64,000 nucleotides of DNA from Candidatus Kouleothrix ribensis (GCA_016722075.1 JADKGW010000001.1:3906001-3970000), one strand, 5' to 3'; positions 43,111 through 52,365 are shown, counted from the first letter of the stretch. Notes: a model not told the origin generated them from the sequence alone. Numbers and translations: made by a program.

Positions 43111-45983
43111 TTGAGCAAGCCCAGCTCGGTTGCACGGCGCACCGCCTCGGCGCGCGAGCGGCTATCGAGGATGGCGAGCATGTTGGCCACGTGCATCTCG
43201 ACGGTGCGTGGGCTGAGCACCAGCGTACGCGCGATCTCGGCGTTGCTGTGGCCCTGCGCCACCAGCTGGAGGATCTCGCGCTGGCGGCGGGTCAGATCGC
43301 CCGAGCGAAATCGCCCGGCGGCGCCCTGGCCGAGGCGCTCGCTGATCGGTTCGCCCAGCGCATCGAGCGCCTGGGCGATGCGGGTGGCCAGCGGGCGCGC
43401 GCCAAGCTTGCGCGCCGTGCGGTAGGCGCTGGCCAGATGCGCGACGGCGGCCTCGCGCTGGTTGGCAGCCGCACAGGCCATGCCGGCACGCCATTGGGTG
43501 CCGGCATAACAGAATGGCACGACGAGATCGCGCAGGAGATCGAGCGACTGGCGGAACTGCTGGATGGCCAGCTGAGGATCACCATCGAGCAGGGCGATCT
43601 CGCCCAGCGCATGGGCCAGCGCCGAAAGTGCCTCGGCCTGGCCGGTGGCACTGGCGATGCCTGCCAGTGCGTTGGCGCAGGCGCGCGCGTCGGCATCAGC
43701 CCTGGTGATGGCGAAGAAGCTTGCCGCCCAACGTAGCGCCGGTACCGCGTAGTGGATGTCTTCGATCTGCTCCCAGCGATGCAGGATGAAGCGGCAGCGC
43801 TCCGCCGCCATGGCGTGTGCGCCGTTGAGTTCGTGGAGCAGCGCCAGCCCCCAGGCAGTCAGCAGCTCCATCCCCGCCAGCTCGATCTGCTGGGCCAGCG
43901 CGGCCGATTCGAGCAAGAGCGGCTGGGCCAGGCGGGGCTGGCCACGCAGGGCATATAGCGAGCCGAGCTGGCCACTCGCGACAGCGCGGGCGTGCGCCGA
44001 GCTATGCGGCGCGGCCAGCACCTCGCGGCAGAGTGTGGTGGCACGCTCCCACTCGCCCGTCTGGCGCAACACGGCCGTCAGGCAGGCGACGCACAGCTGG
44101 GCGGTGGAGGGGATGGCATGGGCCTGGCAGAAATCGAACGCGGTCAGGTAGGTCGCCTTGGCGCCAGTATAATCCCCGGCATGCTCCAGCGAGTCGGCCA
44201 GGCGCTGGTAGATCTCGGCAACCGCGCTTGCCAGGTTGTGTTCGAGCGCCAGCGTCAGGCCGTGCTGCACCAGCACCAGGCCCTCGGGCACCTGGCCCAT
44301 CCGCGCGCGAATATTGCCCTCTATGCCCATGATGCGGGCGTACAGATCGGGGCGCCCGGCCTGCACAGCTTCTTCAGTTGCGCTCGGCAGCAGCTCGAGC
44401 GCGGCGCGGTAGCGCCCGGCCGAGCGCAAATGGGCGGCGGCCGACAGGCGCTCGATCGTGGCCTCGGCTGGTAGATCGCTGGCGGCAAACGCGTTTGCCG
44501 CCGCCTCGCGCGCCGCCAGCGCGCGCTCCCAATGCCCTTGCAGTTCGGCAACATTCGCCAGCTTGCGCTCGGTCGCGGCCCATGCCGGCAGATCGCCAGT
44601 CTGCCGGCGCCCATCGGCAGCCTCGCGCCAGGCCCGTGCGGCCTCGGCGAGCATGCCGCAGAGCTGCGCGCAGTGCCCCAGCTGGTCGAGCATGTCCAGG
44701 CGCTGGGCCTCGTCCACACTATCAGGCCACAGCTCGAGCGCGCGCTGGGCCGCGCTGGCCGCGTCGCGGTAGGCATGGATCATGTAGGCCTGCGTGGCGG
44801 CGGCGAGCAGGGCCACGCGGGCACGCTCCAGTTCCTTTGCCGCCAGCCAGTGCTGAGCGATTGCCAGGGGCGCTGCGCCGGCCGCCTGCAGGCGCTCGGC
44901 CAGCTGCCGGTGCAGGGCGCGGCGGCGTGCCCATGCGATATCACTATAGATCGCTTCGCGGGTGAGCGCGTGCCGAAACGCCGCCCGGCCAGGCTCGACC
45001 TCAACCAGCAGCCCGCGTTCGAGCAGGATGTCAAACCCGTCGCTGCTACCCGCCAGCTCGGCCACCAGCGCCAGGTCGAACGCGCGCCCGACCATCGCGG
45101 CGAAGTCGAGCAGCCGCAGCGCCGGGCCAGGCAGGCCATCCAGGCGCAGCAGCACCGCGTCGCGCAGCGTGTCGGGGATGGGCAAATCTGCGCCAGGCGC
45201 CAGCTCGATGCCGGCCTCGCTCTGGCGTAGCCGGCCAGGCAACGCCAGGGCGGCGGCCAGTTCCTGAACAAACAATGGCAAGCCCTCGGTTCGATCGTAG
45301 AGTGTGGCGGCCAGCGCTGGGCCGGGCGAATGGCCAAACATGCGTGCGGCCAGCGCAGCTGTGCCTGCAAGGTCGAGCGGCTCGACCACGATTTCACGCA
45401 GCAAGCGCGCCCGGCGCAGGTCGTTACGCAATCGCCGCAGTGGATGCCCACGCCCAATCTCGTCACTCCGGTAGGTGCCAACGAGCAGCAGCCGCTCGTG
45501 CTCGAGCGCGCTCGCCAGTGTTGGCAGCAGCTCGAGCGTGGCGTTGTCGGCCCACTGCAGATCGTCGAGCACCAGCACCGCCGGCATGGCCTGCGCGATC
45601 GTCGCAAAGGCGCGGCAGATCGCCTCGACCAGCGTCGCAGGATCGGTGTGGGCCGGCTGCGCACCCAGCTCGGGCAGCAGCAGGGCCAGGTGTGGCGCGA
45701 GCGGGCCGCAAGCGGCCAGGCCACCAGGGTGCATACGAAGGTAGGCGCGCAGGGCGGCGGCAAGCGGGCCATACGGCGGGGTTGCGATTTCGCTGGTTTG
45801 GCCTTTGAGCACGAGAAAGCCACTGTGGGCCAGGCATGCCTCAAGCAGGCTTGTCTTGCCCACGCCCGCCTCACCCGCCAGTAGCACAATCCCACCAGCG
45901 CCCCGGCCGGTCGCGGCCAGCATCTGATCTAACTCGGCCTGCTCGCGCTGGCGCCCGATCAGTTCGCGGTCAATTGATGTCAC
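43098..45983 (-). CDS. Large ATP-binding LuxR-family regulator (AAA + TPR + HTH)
   Basis: A 961-residue regulator. LIGRQREQAELDQML start, Walker A LAGEAGVGKTSLLEA, Walker B PAVLVLDDLQWADNAT, a long TPR-like region rich in Ala/Arg/Leu, and C-terminal LuxR HTH LTRRQREILQLVAQGHSNAE with LSPRTVEMHVANMLAIL. The BREX-unrelated 'AAA_16 plus LuxR' layout is common in Chloroflexota and Actinobacteria. The start is a GTG at 45983 behind GAGGAG. It is probably the regulator of the adjacent PLP-decarboxylase/methyltransferase genes (inference). Confidence 0.92.
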   Translation of the reverse strand: MTSIDRELIGRQREQAELDQMLAATGRGAGGIVLLAGEAGVGKTSLLEACLAHSGFLVLKGQTSEIATPPYGPLAAALRAYLRMHPGGLAACGPLAPHLALLLPELGAQPAHTDPATLVEAICRAFATIAQAMPAVLVLDDLQWADNATLELLPTLASALEHERLLLVGTYRSDEIGRGHPLRRLRNDLRRARLLREIVVEPLDLAGTAALAARMFGHSPGPALAATLYDRTEGLPLFVQELAAALALPGRLRQSEAGIELAPGADLPIPDTLRDAVLLRLDGLPGPALRLLDFAAMVGRAFDLALVAELAGSSDGFDILLERGLLVEVEPGRAAFRHALTREAIYSDIAWARRRALHRQLAERLQAAGAAPLAIAQHWLAAKELERARVALLAAATQAYMIHAYRDAASAAQRALELWPDSVDEAQRLDMLDQLGHCAQLCGMLAEAARAWREAADGRRQTGDLPAWAATERKLANVAELQGHWERALAAREAAANAFAASDLPAEATIERLSAAAHLRSAGRYRAALELLPSATEEAVQAGRPDLYARIMGIEGNIRARMGQVPEGLVLVQHGLTLALEHNLASAVAEIYQRLADSLEHAGDYTGAKATYLTAFDFCQAHAIPSTAQLCVACLTAVLRQTGEWERATTLCREVLAAPHSSAHARAVASGQLGSLYALRGQPRLAQPLLLESAALAQQIELAGMELLTAWGLALLHELNGAHAMAAERCRFILHRWEQIEDIHYAVPALRWAASFFAITRADADARACANALAGIASATGQAEALSALAHALGEIALLDGDPQLAIQQFRQSLDLLRDLVVPFCYAGTQWRAGMACAAANQREAAVAHLASAYRTARKLGARPLATRIAQALDALGEPISERLGQGAAGRFRSGDLTRRQREILQLVAQGHSNAEIARTLVLSPRTVEMHVANMLAILDSRSRAEAVRRATELGLLKSTV

Positions 45984-46322
45984 GCTGCGCTCCTCACGCC
46001 TGACGACTGGCCGGGTACAGCGGCCCCCGTGCCTGCGGCGCCCCGTAAGTATACCGATGTCGCCGGTGCGTGTCTACATGCCCGTAGGAACAACTATCGC
46101 AGATGGCAGGCGGCAGGCGGCAGGCGGCAGGCTTGGCCATACCTGCTGCCGGAGAAACTGTTCAGACGTCTGGAGTGAGGACGCGGACACACGCGGACAC
46201 ACGCGGATAACGGGCCATATACCCGCGCTCGTCCCCGTCCTCTACCCCTCAATGTCAGGAGTTACGCGGTCGCCCGCGTCTCGGGCAATGCCTACCTTCG
46301 GCAGCGCGGTACTGCATGTGTA
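45984..46322. other. Intergenic with heptanucleotide and decamer repeats
   Basis: Four exact GGCAGGC units run 46105-46132, with a short complementary stretch (CCTGCTGCCG) after them. A 10-base repeat (CGCGGACACA) is present near 46191-46210. I see no gene. Confidence 0.6.
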
Positions 46323-46364
46323 ACGTACCATGCTGCCGCAGGCAAACACGCCGACTGCGTACGT
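46323..46364 (+). repeat. 42-base dispersed repeat, copy 2
   Basis: Matches 17760-17801 at 39 of 42 positions, with the same ACGTAC...GTACGT ends. It lies about 50 bases before the BNR-gene promoter. Confidence 0.75.
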
Positions 46365-46409
46365 CCTGTCAATGTGAACATGTACCTGCCAGATTCATCT
46401 GCGGCGGGC

Positions 46410-46438
46410 TTGTAATCGCTGAACGCATGTGCTAAACT
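46410..46438 (+). promoter_or_regulatory. Promoter of the BNR-MoaD operon
   Basis: TTGTAA (46410-46415), 17 bases, TAAACT (46433-46438), with TGTGC directly before the -10. This is the same extended -10 style as at 30112 and 38208. The leader is about 135 bases and could hold extra control. Confidence 0.6.
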
Positions 46439-46582
46439 ACGCTACCGGGCGCATCTGCATAGAAAAAGCACCGATGCATGCCGGGTTGCGTGCGCGACGT
46501 TGGAGGCATATCAGGATGGTTCGGGCGAACTCATTCGGTGTATCGTGAAGCGGCCGGCCTGAAGCTCAAGGAGGAGTAAGCT

Positions 46583-47698
46583 ATGAGCGGTGTACGCGTA
46601 CTGGTGGGCACGCGCAAGGGCGCCTTCATTCTGGCATCGGATGCCAGGCGGCAGAGTTGGGATGTGAGCGGCCCGCACTTCGCGGGCTGGGAGATCTACC
46701 ACCTCAAGGGGTCGCCGGTTGATCCGAATCGGCTGTACGCCTCGCAGTCTAGCGGCTGGTTCGGGCAGATGATCCAGCGCTCCGACGACGGCGGCGCAAC
46801 ATGGGCTACGGTCGGTAACGAATTCGTGTACGACGGCATCCCCGGCACGCACCAGTGGTACGATGGAACCCAACATCCCTGGGAGTTCAAGCGCGTCTGG
46901 CATCTCGAGCCATCGCTGACCGACCCGGACACAGTGTATGCCGGGGTCGAAGACGCAGCCATGTTCCGCAGCACCGATGGCGGCACCACCTGGCACGAGC
47001 TATCGGGGCTGCGCATGCACACCTCCGGGCCATCCTGGCAGCCAGGCGCCGGTGGCATGTGCCTGCACACCATCTTGCTCGACCCCAGCACCCCCGGCCG
47101 GATCTTCGTCGCGATCTCGGCCGCCGGCGCCTTCCGCAGCGACGACGGCGGCACCACCTGGCAGCCGATCAATCGTGGCTTGCGCTCGGAGTTCATGCCC
47201 AACCCCGAGGCCGAGGTCGGCCACTGCGTTCATAACCTGGCCATGAACGCATCGCGGCCAGGCGTGCTGTTTATGCAGAAGCACTGGGATGTGATGCGCA
47301 GCGACAATGCCGGCGAGCAATGGTACGAGGTCAGCGGCAACCTGCCCTCCGACTTTGGCTTCCCGATCGCGGTGCATGCGCACGAGCCCGACACCGTCTA
47401 TGTGGTGCCGATCAAGAGCGATTCCGAGCATTTCCCGCCCGATGGCAAGCTGCGCGTGTACCGCAGCCGCACCGGAGGAAACGAGTGGGAGCCGCTGACC
47501 AACGGGTTGCCGCAGAGCGACTGCTACGTGAATGTGCTGCGCGATGCCATGGCCGTCGACCGGCTCGACTCGTGCGGGGTGTACTTCGGCACCACCGGCG
47601 GGCAGGTGTACGCCTCGGCCGATAGCGGCGACAGCTGGGCGCCGATTGTGCGCGATCTCCCGGCGGTGCTTTCGGTCGAGGTGCAAACACTGCCATGA
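46583..47698 (+). CDS. BNR/Asp-box repeat beta-propeller protein
   Basis: A 371-residue protein without signal peptide. Repeated S/T-x-D-x-G-x-T-W boxes are visible: QRSDDGGATW, FRSTDGGTTWH, FRSDDGGTTW, MRSDNAGEQW, YRSRTGGNEW, YASADSGDSW. This is a sialidase/Ycf48-like propeller fold, but the sialidase active-site set is not evident. LVGTRKGAFILASD at the start is typical of a widespread 'exo-alpha-sialidase-like' family. AAGGAGGAG precedes the ATG. The stop overlaps the start of the MoaD-like gene (ATGA), so the two proteins are made together. Cytoplasmic location and pairing with a ubiquitin-like protein suggest a non-glycosidase role. Confidence 0.85.
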   Translation: MSGVRVLVGTRKGAFILASDARRQSWDVSGPHFAGWEIYHLKGSPVDPNRLYASQSSGWFGQMIQRSDDGGATWATVGNEFVYDGIPGTHQWYDGTQHPWEFKRVWHLEPSLTDPDTVYAGVEDAAMFRSTDGGTTWHELSGLRMHTSGPSWQPGAGGMCLHTILLDPSTPGRIFVAISAAGAFRSDDGGTTWQPINRGLRSEFMPNPEAEVGHCVHNLAMNASRPGVLFMQKHWDVMRSDNAGEQWYEVSGNLPSDFGFPIAVHAHEPDTVYVVPIKSDSEHFPPDGKLRVYRSRTGGNEWEPLTNGLPQSDCYVNVLRDAMAVDRLDSCGVYFGTTGGQVYASADSGDSWAPIVRDLPAVLSVEVQTLP

Positions 47699-47991
47699 TC
47701 CGAGTGATGCTTCCGGCTCATCTGCGCACGCTGGCCCAGCTCAAAGGCGAGGCCCAGCTCCAGGTCGAGGGGCCGGTCACACAGCGCACGGTGCTCGACG
47801 CGCTCGAGGCGCGCTACCCGATGCTGCGCGGCACCATCCGCGACCATGTGACGAAAGAGCGCCGGGCGTTCGTACGCTTCTTCGCCTGCGAGGAAGATCT
47901 ATCGCACGAGCCGCCCGATGCCGCGCTGCCCGACGCGGTCGCGCAGGGCCAAGAGCCGTTCATGGTCGTGGGGGCGATCGCCGGCGGCTAA
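47695..47991 (+). CDS. MoaD/ThiS-family ubiquitin-like protein ending in Gly-Gly
   Basis: A 98-residue beta-grasp protein: MIRVMLPAHLRTLAQLKGEA, VTQRTVLDALEARYPMLRGT, and a C-terminal FMVVGAIAGG. The Gly-Gly end is what MoaD, ThiS and Ub-like modifiers need for adenylation and thiocarboxylate formation. No E1-like MoeB/ThiF gene is nearby. It overlaps the BNR gene by 4 bases and is followed by a strong terminator, so this is a two-gene operon. Sulfur donor or protein-modifier roles are both possible. Confidence 0.85.
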   Translation: MIRVMLPAHLRTLAQLKGEAQLQVEGPVTQRTVLDALEARYPMLRGTIRDHVTKERRAFVRFFACEEDLSHEPPDAALPDAVAQGQEPFMVVGAIAGG

Positions 47992-48022
47992 GTTGCGCCT
48001 TCGCACCGTATGGCGTTGATCA

Positions 48023-48060
48023 GGACAGGTACGGGGATATCCCCCGCGCCTGTCCTTTTT
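48023..48060 (+). terminator. Rho-independent terminator of the BNR-MoaD operon
   Basis: GGACAGG-TA-CGGGG pairs with CCCCG-CG-CCTGTCC around ATAT and is followed by five T. It lies 32 bases after the MoaD stop. This is the clearest terminator in the window. Confidence 0.88.
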
Positions 48061-48156
48061 GAAATGAAGCACGACACCATGCACCAGGCCCAGCGACAGC
48101 ACCGAGCGCGGCCTGCCAGCCAGGCGCGGCCTCAAACAAGAAAAAGCGAGCTACTA

Positions 48157-48273
48157 ATGCGCTTCATGGTCATCCACAAGCGCAATGCGGGCAACGAGGC
48201 CGGCCTACCGATGCGGGTGACAGCAATACACCGCAGTGTGCGCGTACAAGGAGTATTCATATGCACAAGCTAA
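48157..48273 (+). pseudogene. Truncated YCII-family gene remnant
   Basis: MRFMVIHKRNAGNEAGLPMR matches the opening of the YCII gene at 33541 (MRFMVLIKADKNSEAGVLP), then loses similarity. A ribosome site and ATG (48261) follow inside it, leading to an unrecognisable short frame. Likely the decayed start of an operon. Confidence 0.5.
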
Positions 48274-48334
48274 CCTCAGCTGAACAACTATGGGTGATAC
48301 CAAATCCGGTTAATCGCTTGGTTTATGGTGGGGG

Positions 48335-48411
48335 TTCGGGGCGGCTTTGCCGCCCCCGAAATGCTCTTTTGTTGTGCGGTGCCTGGCAAAGCCAGGCACC
48401 GCACAACAAAA
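48335..48411 (+). repeat. Double hairpin: G-rich stem plus 21-bp GTTGTG-family hairpin
   Basis: 48335-48345 pairs with 48349-48360 (one bulge) around TTT. Then 48367-48387 pairs perfectly with 48391-48411 around AAA (21 bp); its core is GTTGTGCGGTGCCTGGC. The second resembles 9578-9616. Flanking A/T runs could make it act as a terminator in either direction. The 47992-48477 gap otherwise holds the terminator and YCII remnant. Confidence 0.75.
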
Positions 48412-48477
48412 CGAACGTAATCAAACGGAGCTGGTATGAACAGCCAATCTGGCGAGGCGGTAGAAGCAGGAACTCGG

Positions 48478-49386
48478 CTAGCCTGGTGCGTTCGCGCGCC
48501 ACATCTCGGCCACCCGGTCGGCAATCACCGGCACGAGCAGGCGATCGTAGCCTAGATGCTCGGCGAGGATGATCGTGCCATGCCGAGTGTACATGCGCGC
48601 CGCCTCGATCTGCATGGGCAGATCTACGCAGACGTGCTTGCCGGCATGCAGAAAGTAAGGTACGGCGATGATCTGGTCGATTCCGCGCTGCGCCATAGCC
48701 GCCGCAGCCTCGGGGATGCCAGGCTTGCTCCGCTCGAGAAAGCAGACTGTGGTGGCCGCATAGCGGCGGCTGGCGCGCACCTGCCGGGCGATCTGGTAGA
48801 CCGGCCGGTTGGCCTGTGCATTGGCGCTACCGTGGGCCATGATCAGCAGCCCCGTGCGCTGGCGCATGTGCAGCGGCTGCCAGCCGGCACCATCGTCGAG
48901 CGCGCGTGGGCTACCGGCGATTGCGATGTGCGGGTTGGCGGCCAGGTAGTCGGCCTCGAGCGCGCGCTTGAGCACCAGCCGCGCCAGCGCGGGGTGGCTG
49001 CCGAACGGCTGGGCCATGCGCAGCACCAAGCCCGGATGCGCCAGCCGGGCCGCCTCAACCAGCTGCGCGAGATCCTCGTGTATCAATCTTCCCGGCCCCA
49101 GAAAATAGGGCTGCACGATCACAGCGTCGGCGCCCATGTGGATGCAGCGCGCCAATGCTTCGGCAAATGTCGGCCGGCGGTCGTTGAGAAACCCGGCCAC
49201 AACCATGGGCGCCACCCCGGCCACCTCGGCGCGCGCGGCCAGGCGGATCATCGCGGCACCTGCGTCGGGCCGCAGGCTGCCATGGCCGATCAGCATCACC
49301 GCCCGGCGCGATTCGGCCACCGGGCGCAGCTCGGGCGTGAGCGCGGCCGCGCTGGCGATTGGTTGTTCGCGTGGCATGTTGATCAT
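48478..49386 (-). CDS. CbiX-type sirohydrochlorin (cobalto)chelatase, two-domain
   Basis: A 302-residue protein with two tandem CbiX-like domains: VMLIGHGSLRPDAGAAMI (N-half) and LLIMAHGSANAQANRPVY (C-half). Each holds the HGS active-site His, and VQPYFLGPGRLIHEDL and VPYFLHAGKHVCVDLP supply the second metal-binding segment. The family inserts Co2+ (or Fe2+/Ni2+) into sirohydrochlorin for cobalamin, siroheme or F430. No other tetrapyrrole genes are nearby. The start may be 49386 or the ATG at 49377; no clear ribosome site. Confidence 0.85.
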   Translation of the reverse strand: MINMPREQPIASAAALTPELRPVAESRRAVMLIGHGSLRPDAGAAMIRLAARAEVAGVAPMVVAGFLNDRRPTFAEALARCIHMGADAVIVQPYFLGPGRLIHEDLAQLVEAARLAHPGLVLRMAQPFGSHPALARLVLKRALEADYLAANPHIAIAGSPRALDDGAGWQPLHMRQRTGLLIMAHGSANAQANRPVYQIARQVRASRRYAATTVCFLERSKPGIPEAAAAMAQRGIDQIIAVPYFLHAGKHVCVDLPMQIEAARMYTRHGTIILAEHLGYDRLLVPVIADRVAEMWRANAPG

Positions 49387-49476
49387 CTTCAGATACGCGG
49401 CTTATACACCGCTTGCTGCAGGCAAGCCAGGCGCGCAGTCCAGGGTCTTAGGCGCCTCAGCCCACCAGCCGAATGC

Positions 49477-50460
49477 TCAAGGATGTGCCCAGGCCTGCTC
49501 GTCGCGCTCGAGCGTCGCGCGCAGCTCGGTGATCTGGCCGCGCAGCCGATCGCGGTCATCGCTGGTGTAGTGGCGGTCATCCAGGCCCAGCTGAGTTTTG
49601 CAGAAAGCCAGCTTGGTGGCCAGGTGATGCAGCCGGCGTACACGCGCAAAGCTGGCCCAGCCGCCGCCAAACAGGGCGCGCAGCTGGCGGCGCAGCCGCC
49701 GCGCCGGCGAGCTGATCTCGAGATAATCGCTTGGTGCGAGCACCCCGCCGCGCACCTCTTCGCGCAACTCATGCTCGATCCACTGGCGCTCTTTGCGCCA
49801 CGACAGCATCACAATCGCCAGTATCACCAGCACGCCGCCCGACTGAAGCAGCCACGAGAGTAGCAGGCCCGGCAGGCGGAAGCGTACGGCATAGTTGTGC
49901 AGCGCGTGGAACAAGATAGCCAGCGTCAGCCCGCCGCCAAGCGCCGCCAGCCGCAGCGCCGGCGCGCGCCGGTAGCGCACCACGCCCAGCGCCAAGCCGA
50001 TCAGGCTGGTGAAAAACGCGTGATTCAGGCCAAAGAACACACTGCGCAGCCAGAACAGCGCCTCGAGGTTTGCCCCGTAGTGCAGAAAATACAGCAGATT
50101 CTCAGTCATCGAGAAGCCGAAGCCAACCAGCGAACCGTACACGATCCCGTCGAGCGTGCCGTCGAACTCGCGCCGCATGAACAGGAATAGCCCGATCAGC
50201 GCCAGCGCCTTGATCGGCTCTTCAACCAGCGCCGCCAGGCCCCACGATCCAAGGTTTGGCCCGATCGTCGTCTCGGCGATCGGCACGCGCAGCACAACCT
50301 CGAACAGCAGCGACAGGCCGATCGCCGGCAGCGAACCCCACACAAATGCGAGGATGATCAGCCAGAGCGGCTCTTTTTCGTAGCGATCGAGCCACCAGAT
50401 CAGCAGGCCATAGAATGCCGCCGGAACTGCGGCGGCGAGGATCGCGGCAAGTACATTCAT
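49477..50460 (-). CDS. PrsW-family intramembrane metalloprotease
   Basis: A 327-residue protein with about eight hydrophobic helices. The catalytic pattern is present: LVEEPIKALALIG (E80, E81), MTENLLYF, LNHAFFTSLIG and LFHALHNYAV. PrsW cleaves membrane anti-sigma factors in Bacillus. After the membrane part is a ~95-residue charged cytoplasmic tail (ARRLRRQLRALFGGG, then a possible coiled coil ending RGQITELRATLERDEQAW), which is not usual for PrsW. The start at 50460 (MNVLAAIL) drops an unlikely 29-residue extension. Confidence 0.88.
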   Translation of the reverse strand: MNVLAAILAAAVPAAFYGLLIWWLDRYEKEPLWLIILAFVWGSLPAIGLSLLFEVVLRVPIAETTIGPNLGSWGLAALVEEPIKALALIGLFLFMRREFDGTLDGIVYGSLVGFGFSMTENLLYFLHYGANLEALFWLRSVFFGLNHAFFTSLIGLALGVVRYRRAPALRLAALGGGLTLAILFHALHNYAVRFRLPGLLLSWLLQSGGVLVILAIVMLSWRKERQWIEHELREEVRGGVLAPSDYLEISSPARRLRRQLRALFGGGWASFARVRRLHHLATKLAFCKTQLGLDDRHYTSDDRDRLRGQITELRATLERDEQAWAHP

Positions 50461-50577
50461 ACCATAACAAGGCGTGCGCGCCGGCCCATGCTTCGGCCAT
50501 GCGCAAAAGCGCCGGCTGCGTAAGCCCTGCAGAGCAAAAAAAGGCACGCCAGCGCTCGTGCTACCGATTGCCTTCGA

Positions 50578-52365
50578 TCACGAGATGCCAAGCTCGGCCA
50601 GCTGCGCGGGCGTCGGGTCGCCGGCCTCGTCCCAGCCGTGCCGCCGGTAGTACTCGCCGAGCAGGTCGTCGAGCGCGGGCAGATGCCCGGCCGCGCGCCC
50701 CTCGCCAAGCGGCACCTCGCACCAGCGCGCCGGCAGCGTATCGGCGGTTGGCTCGCGGCGGGCCACCAGGCGCTCGACCGTCACAATCCGCTCGCCCAGC
50801 CGGGCCAGCTCGCCGCCGGTGAACGAGCGGCCCAGTGCCGCCGCGATCAGCTCAGTCAGCTCTGCCGGCATCATCTGGTAGGCCATCAGCGCCAGCCGCC
50901 GGCACACACCCGCCGCGTCGAGCGCGGCGGCGAAGCGCTCGTGCCAGATCAGGCGCACGGCCTTGCCCTTGATCGCCTGCGGATGCGAGGGTTCATCGGG
51001 CAGCCAGGCTGGTGGCTCGGCCAGCAGCTCCTCGTAGGCCATGGCATAGCGGTAATCGCCGCCGATCGGCGCGGTGGCCAGCGCGAGCGCGATCTCGTGC
51101 ATAGCGCGCGGGTCGAGCGCCGGCATAGCCAGGCCCTTGACCTGTGGTGCGAACTCTTCGCTACCGAAAAAGATCTCTTTCATCTCGCCCACGCCCAGCG
51201 AGAGCACATCGCGCTTTTCCTGGCGCTGGCCGAGCCGCTCGATCGCCGCCAGCACGGCGTCGTCGTCGCCCCATGGCAATGTGCCCGAGCGATTCAGCCC
51301 GCGCTGCTGGCACTCCATCATAAAGCCGATCGTGGCGCTGGTGCCCACCACATCGAGGCCCAGGCGCAGGCACAGGTCGTTCGCGTAGATCAGCGAGTCG
51401 GCATTCGTGATGCCGCACCAGCCGCCGAAGCCGGCCAACGCCTCGAGCTCGGGGTAGGCCATCGGCTCGCCGCTGCGCTTAGCGTAGCTGGTGTAGCACT
51501 GGAGTGGGCAGCCCACACAACCACGTGGCTCGCGCTTGCCCCGCTGGGCAAACACATCGCGCGAGAGCGCCGCGCTATGCATCAGCCGGCCCTGCTGGCC
51601 GTTTCTGCCGGTGAGCGCCCCCCACTCGTTGGCGTAGGTGCTGTAGAACAGGCTGCCATACTTGCGGATGCCGGCGGCCAGATCGCTGCTGGCGATCCGC
51701 CGCTGGATGCCGGCGATCACCGCCGCCGCACGCGCCGAATCGACGAGCGGCAGCTGGTGCGTACCGCGCACAGCAATGGCTTTGACATGCTTGCGGGCCA
51801 TGATCGCGCCGGCGCCGGCCGGCTCGGCCATATAGGTGCCTTCGGCCACAATGCTGCTATACACCACACCGGCCTCTCCGGCCGGGCCAAGGCATATCAC
51901 CAGGTAATCGTCGCCAAGCTTCTGCTGTAGTACGCGCGATGTGGCAAGCGTATCGAGCCCGAGTAGCTCGTCGGCCGGGTGGATCTGCACCTGCCCATCG
52001 TTGATCTGCAGGTAGCTCCATTCCTGGCACTGCTGCTCAAGCACCAGCAGATCGTAGCCGGCCTGGCGGAGCGCGCCGCCCCAGCCGCCCTGGGCCCAGG
52101 CGTGCGCAATCAGCCGTGTGATCGGCGAGCGCGTGCTGGCGATGAAGCCGCCAGTGGCCGGCAGGCCCATGCCTGCAATCGCCCCGGCGCTGAAGATCAG
52201 CAAATTGGCGGGCGCCAACGGGCCGGTGGCGGGGTCGAGCCGATTGGCGAGCAGCCACGTTGCGGCGCCGCGCCCACCCAGGTAGCCCTGCTCGACCTCG
52301 TCGGGCAGCTGTTCGAGCGCAGTTTGCTGTGTATCGAGCAGTACCCGCAGCACGCGGAGCGACAT
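50578..52365 (-). CDS. Aldehyde:ferredoxin oxidoreductase (AOR) family protein
   Basis: A 595-residue tungsto- or molybdopterin enzyme. RGCVGCPLQCYTSY gives C-x2-C-x3-C for the 4Fe-4S cluster, and DAAGVCRRLAL gives the likely fourth Cys, matching the pattern in characterised AOR. YLGGRGAATWLLANRL and LIFSAGAIAGMGLPATGGFI are typical N-terminal pterin-binding blocks. Substrate unknown: AOR oxidises aldehydes, while relatives act on other acids or as benzoyl-CoA reductases. AAAGGAAA precedes the ATG at 52365. It lies 158 bases after tsaB, probably in its own unit. Confidence 0.88.
   Translation of the reverse strand: MSLRVLRVLLDTQQTALEQLPDEVEQGYLGGRGAATWLLANRLDPATGPLAPANLLIFSAGAIAGMGLPATGGFIASTRSPITRLIAHAWAQGGWGGALRQAGYDLLVLEQQCQEWSYLQINDGQVQIHPADELLGLDTLATSRVLQQKLGDDYLVICLGPAGEAGVVYSSIVAEGTYMAEPAGAGAIMARKHVKAIAVRGTHQLPLVDSARAAAVIAGIQRRIASSDLAAGIRKYGSLFYSTYANEWGALTGRNGQQGRLMHSAALSRDVFAQRGKREPRGCVGCPLQCYTSYAKRSGEPMAYPELEALAGFGGWCGITNADSLIYANDLCLRLGLDVVGTSATIGFMMECQQRGLNRSGTLPWGDDDAVLAAIERLGQRQEKRDVLSLGVGEMKEIFFGSEEFAPQVKGLAMPALDPRAMHEIALALATAPIGGDYRYAMAYEELLAEPPAWLPDEPSHPQAIKGKAVRLIWHERFAAALDAAGVCRRLALMAYQMMPAELTELIAAALGRSFTGGELARLGERIVTVERLVARREPTADTLPARWCEVPLGEGRAAGHLPALDDLLGEYYRRHGWDEAGDPTPAQLAELGIS

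Noticed and set aside
48261..48572. Short plus-strand frame behind AAGGAG after the YCII remnant
   Set aside because: It runs through two hairpins and antisense to CbiX with no recognisable domain; probably decayed.
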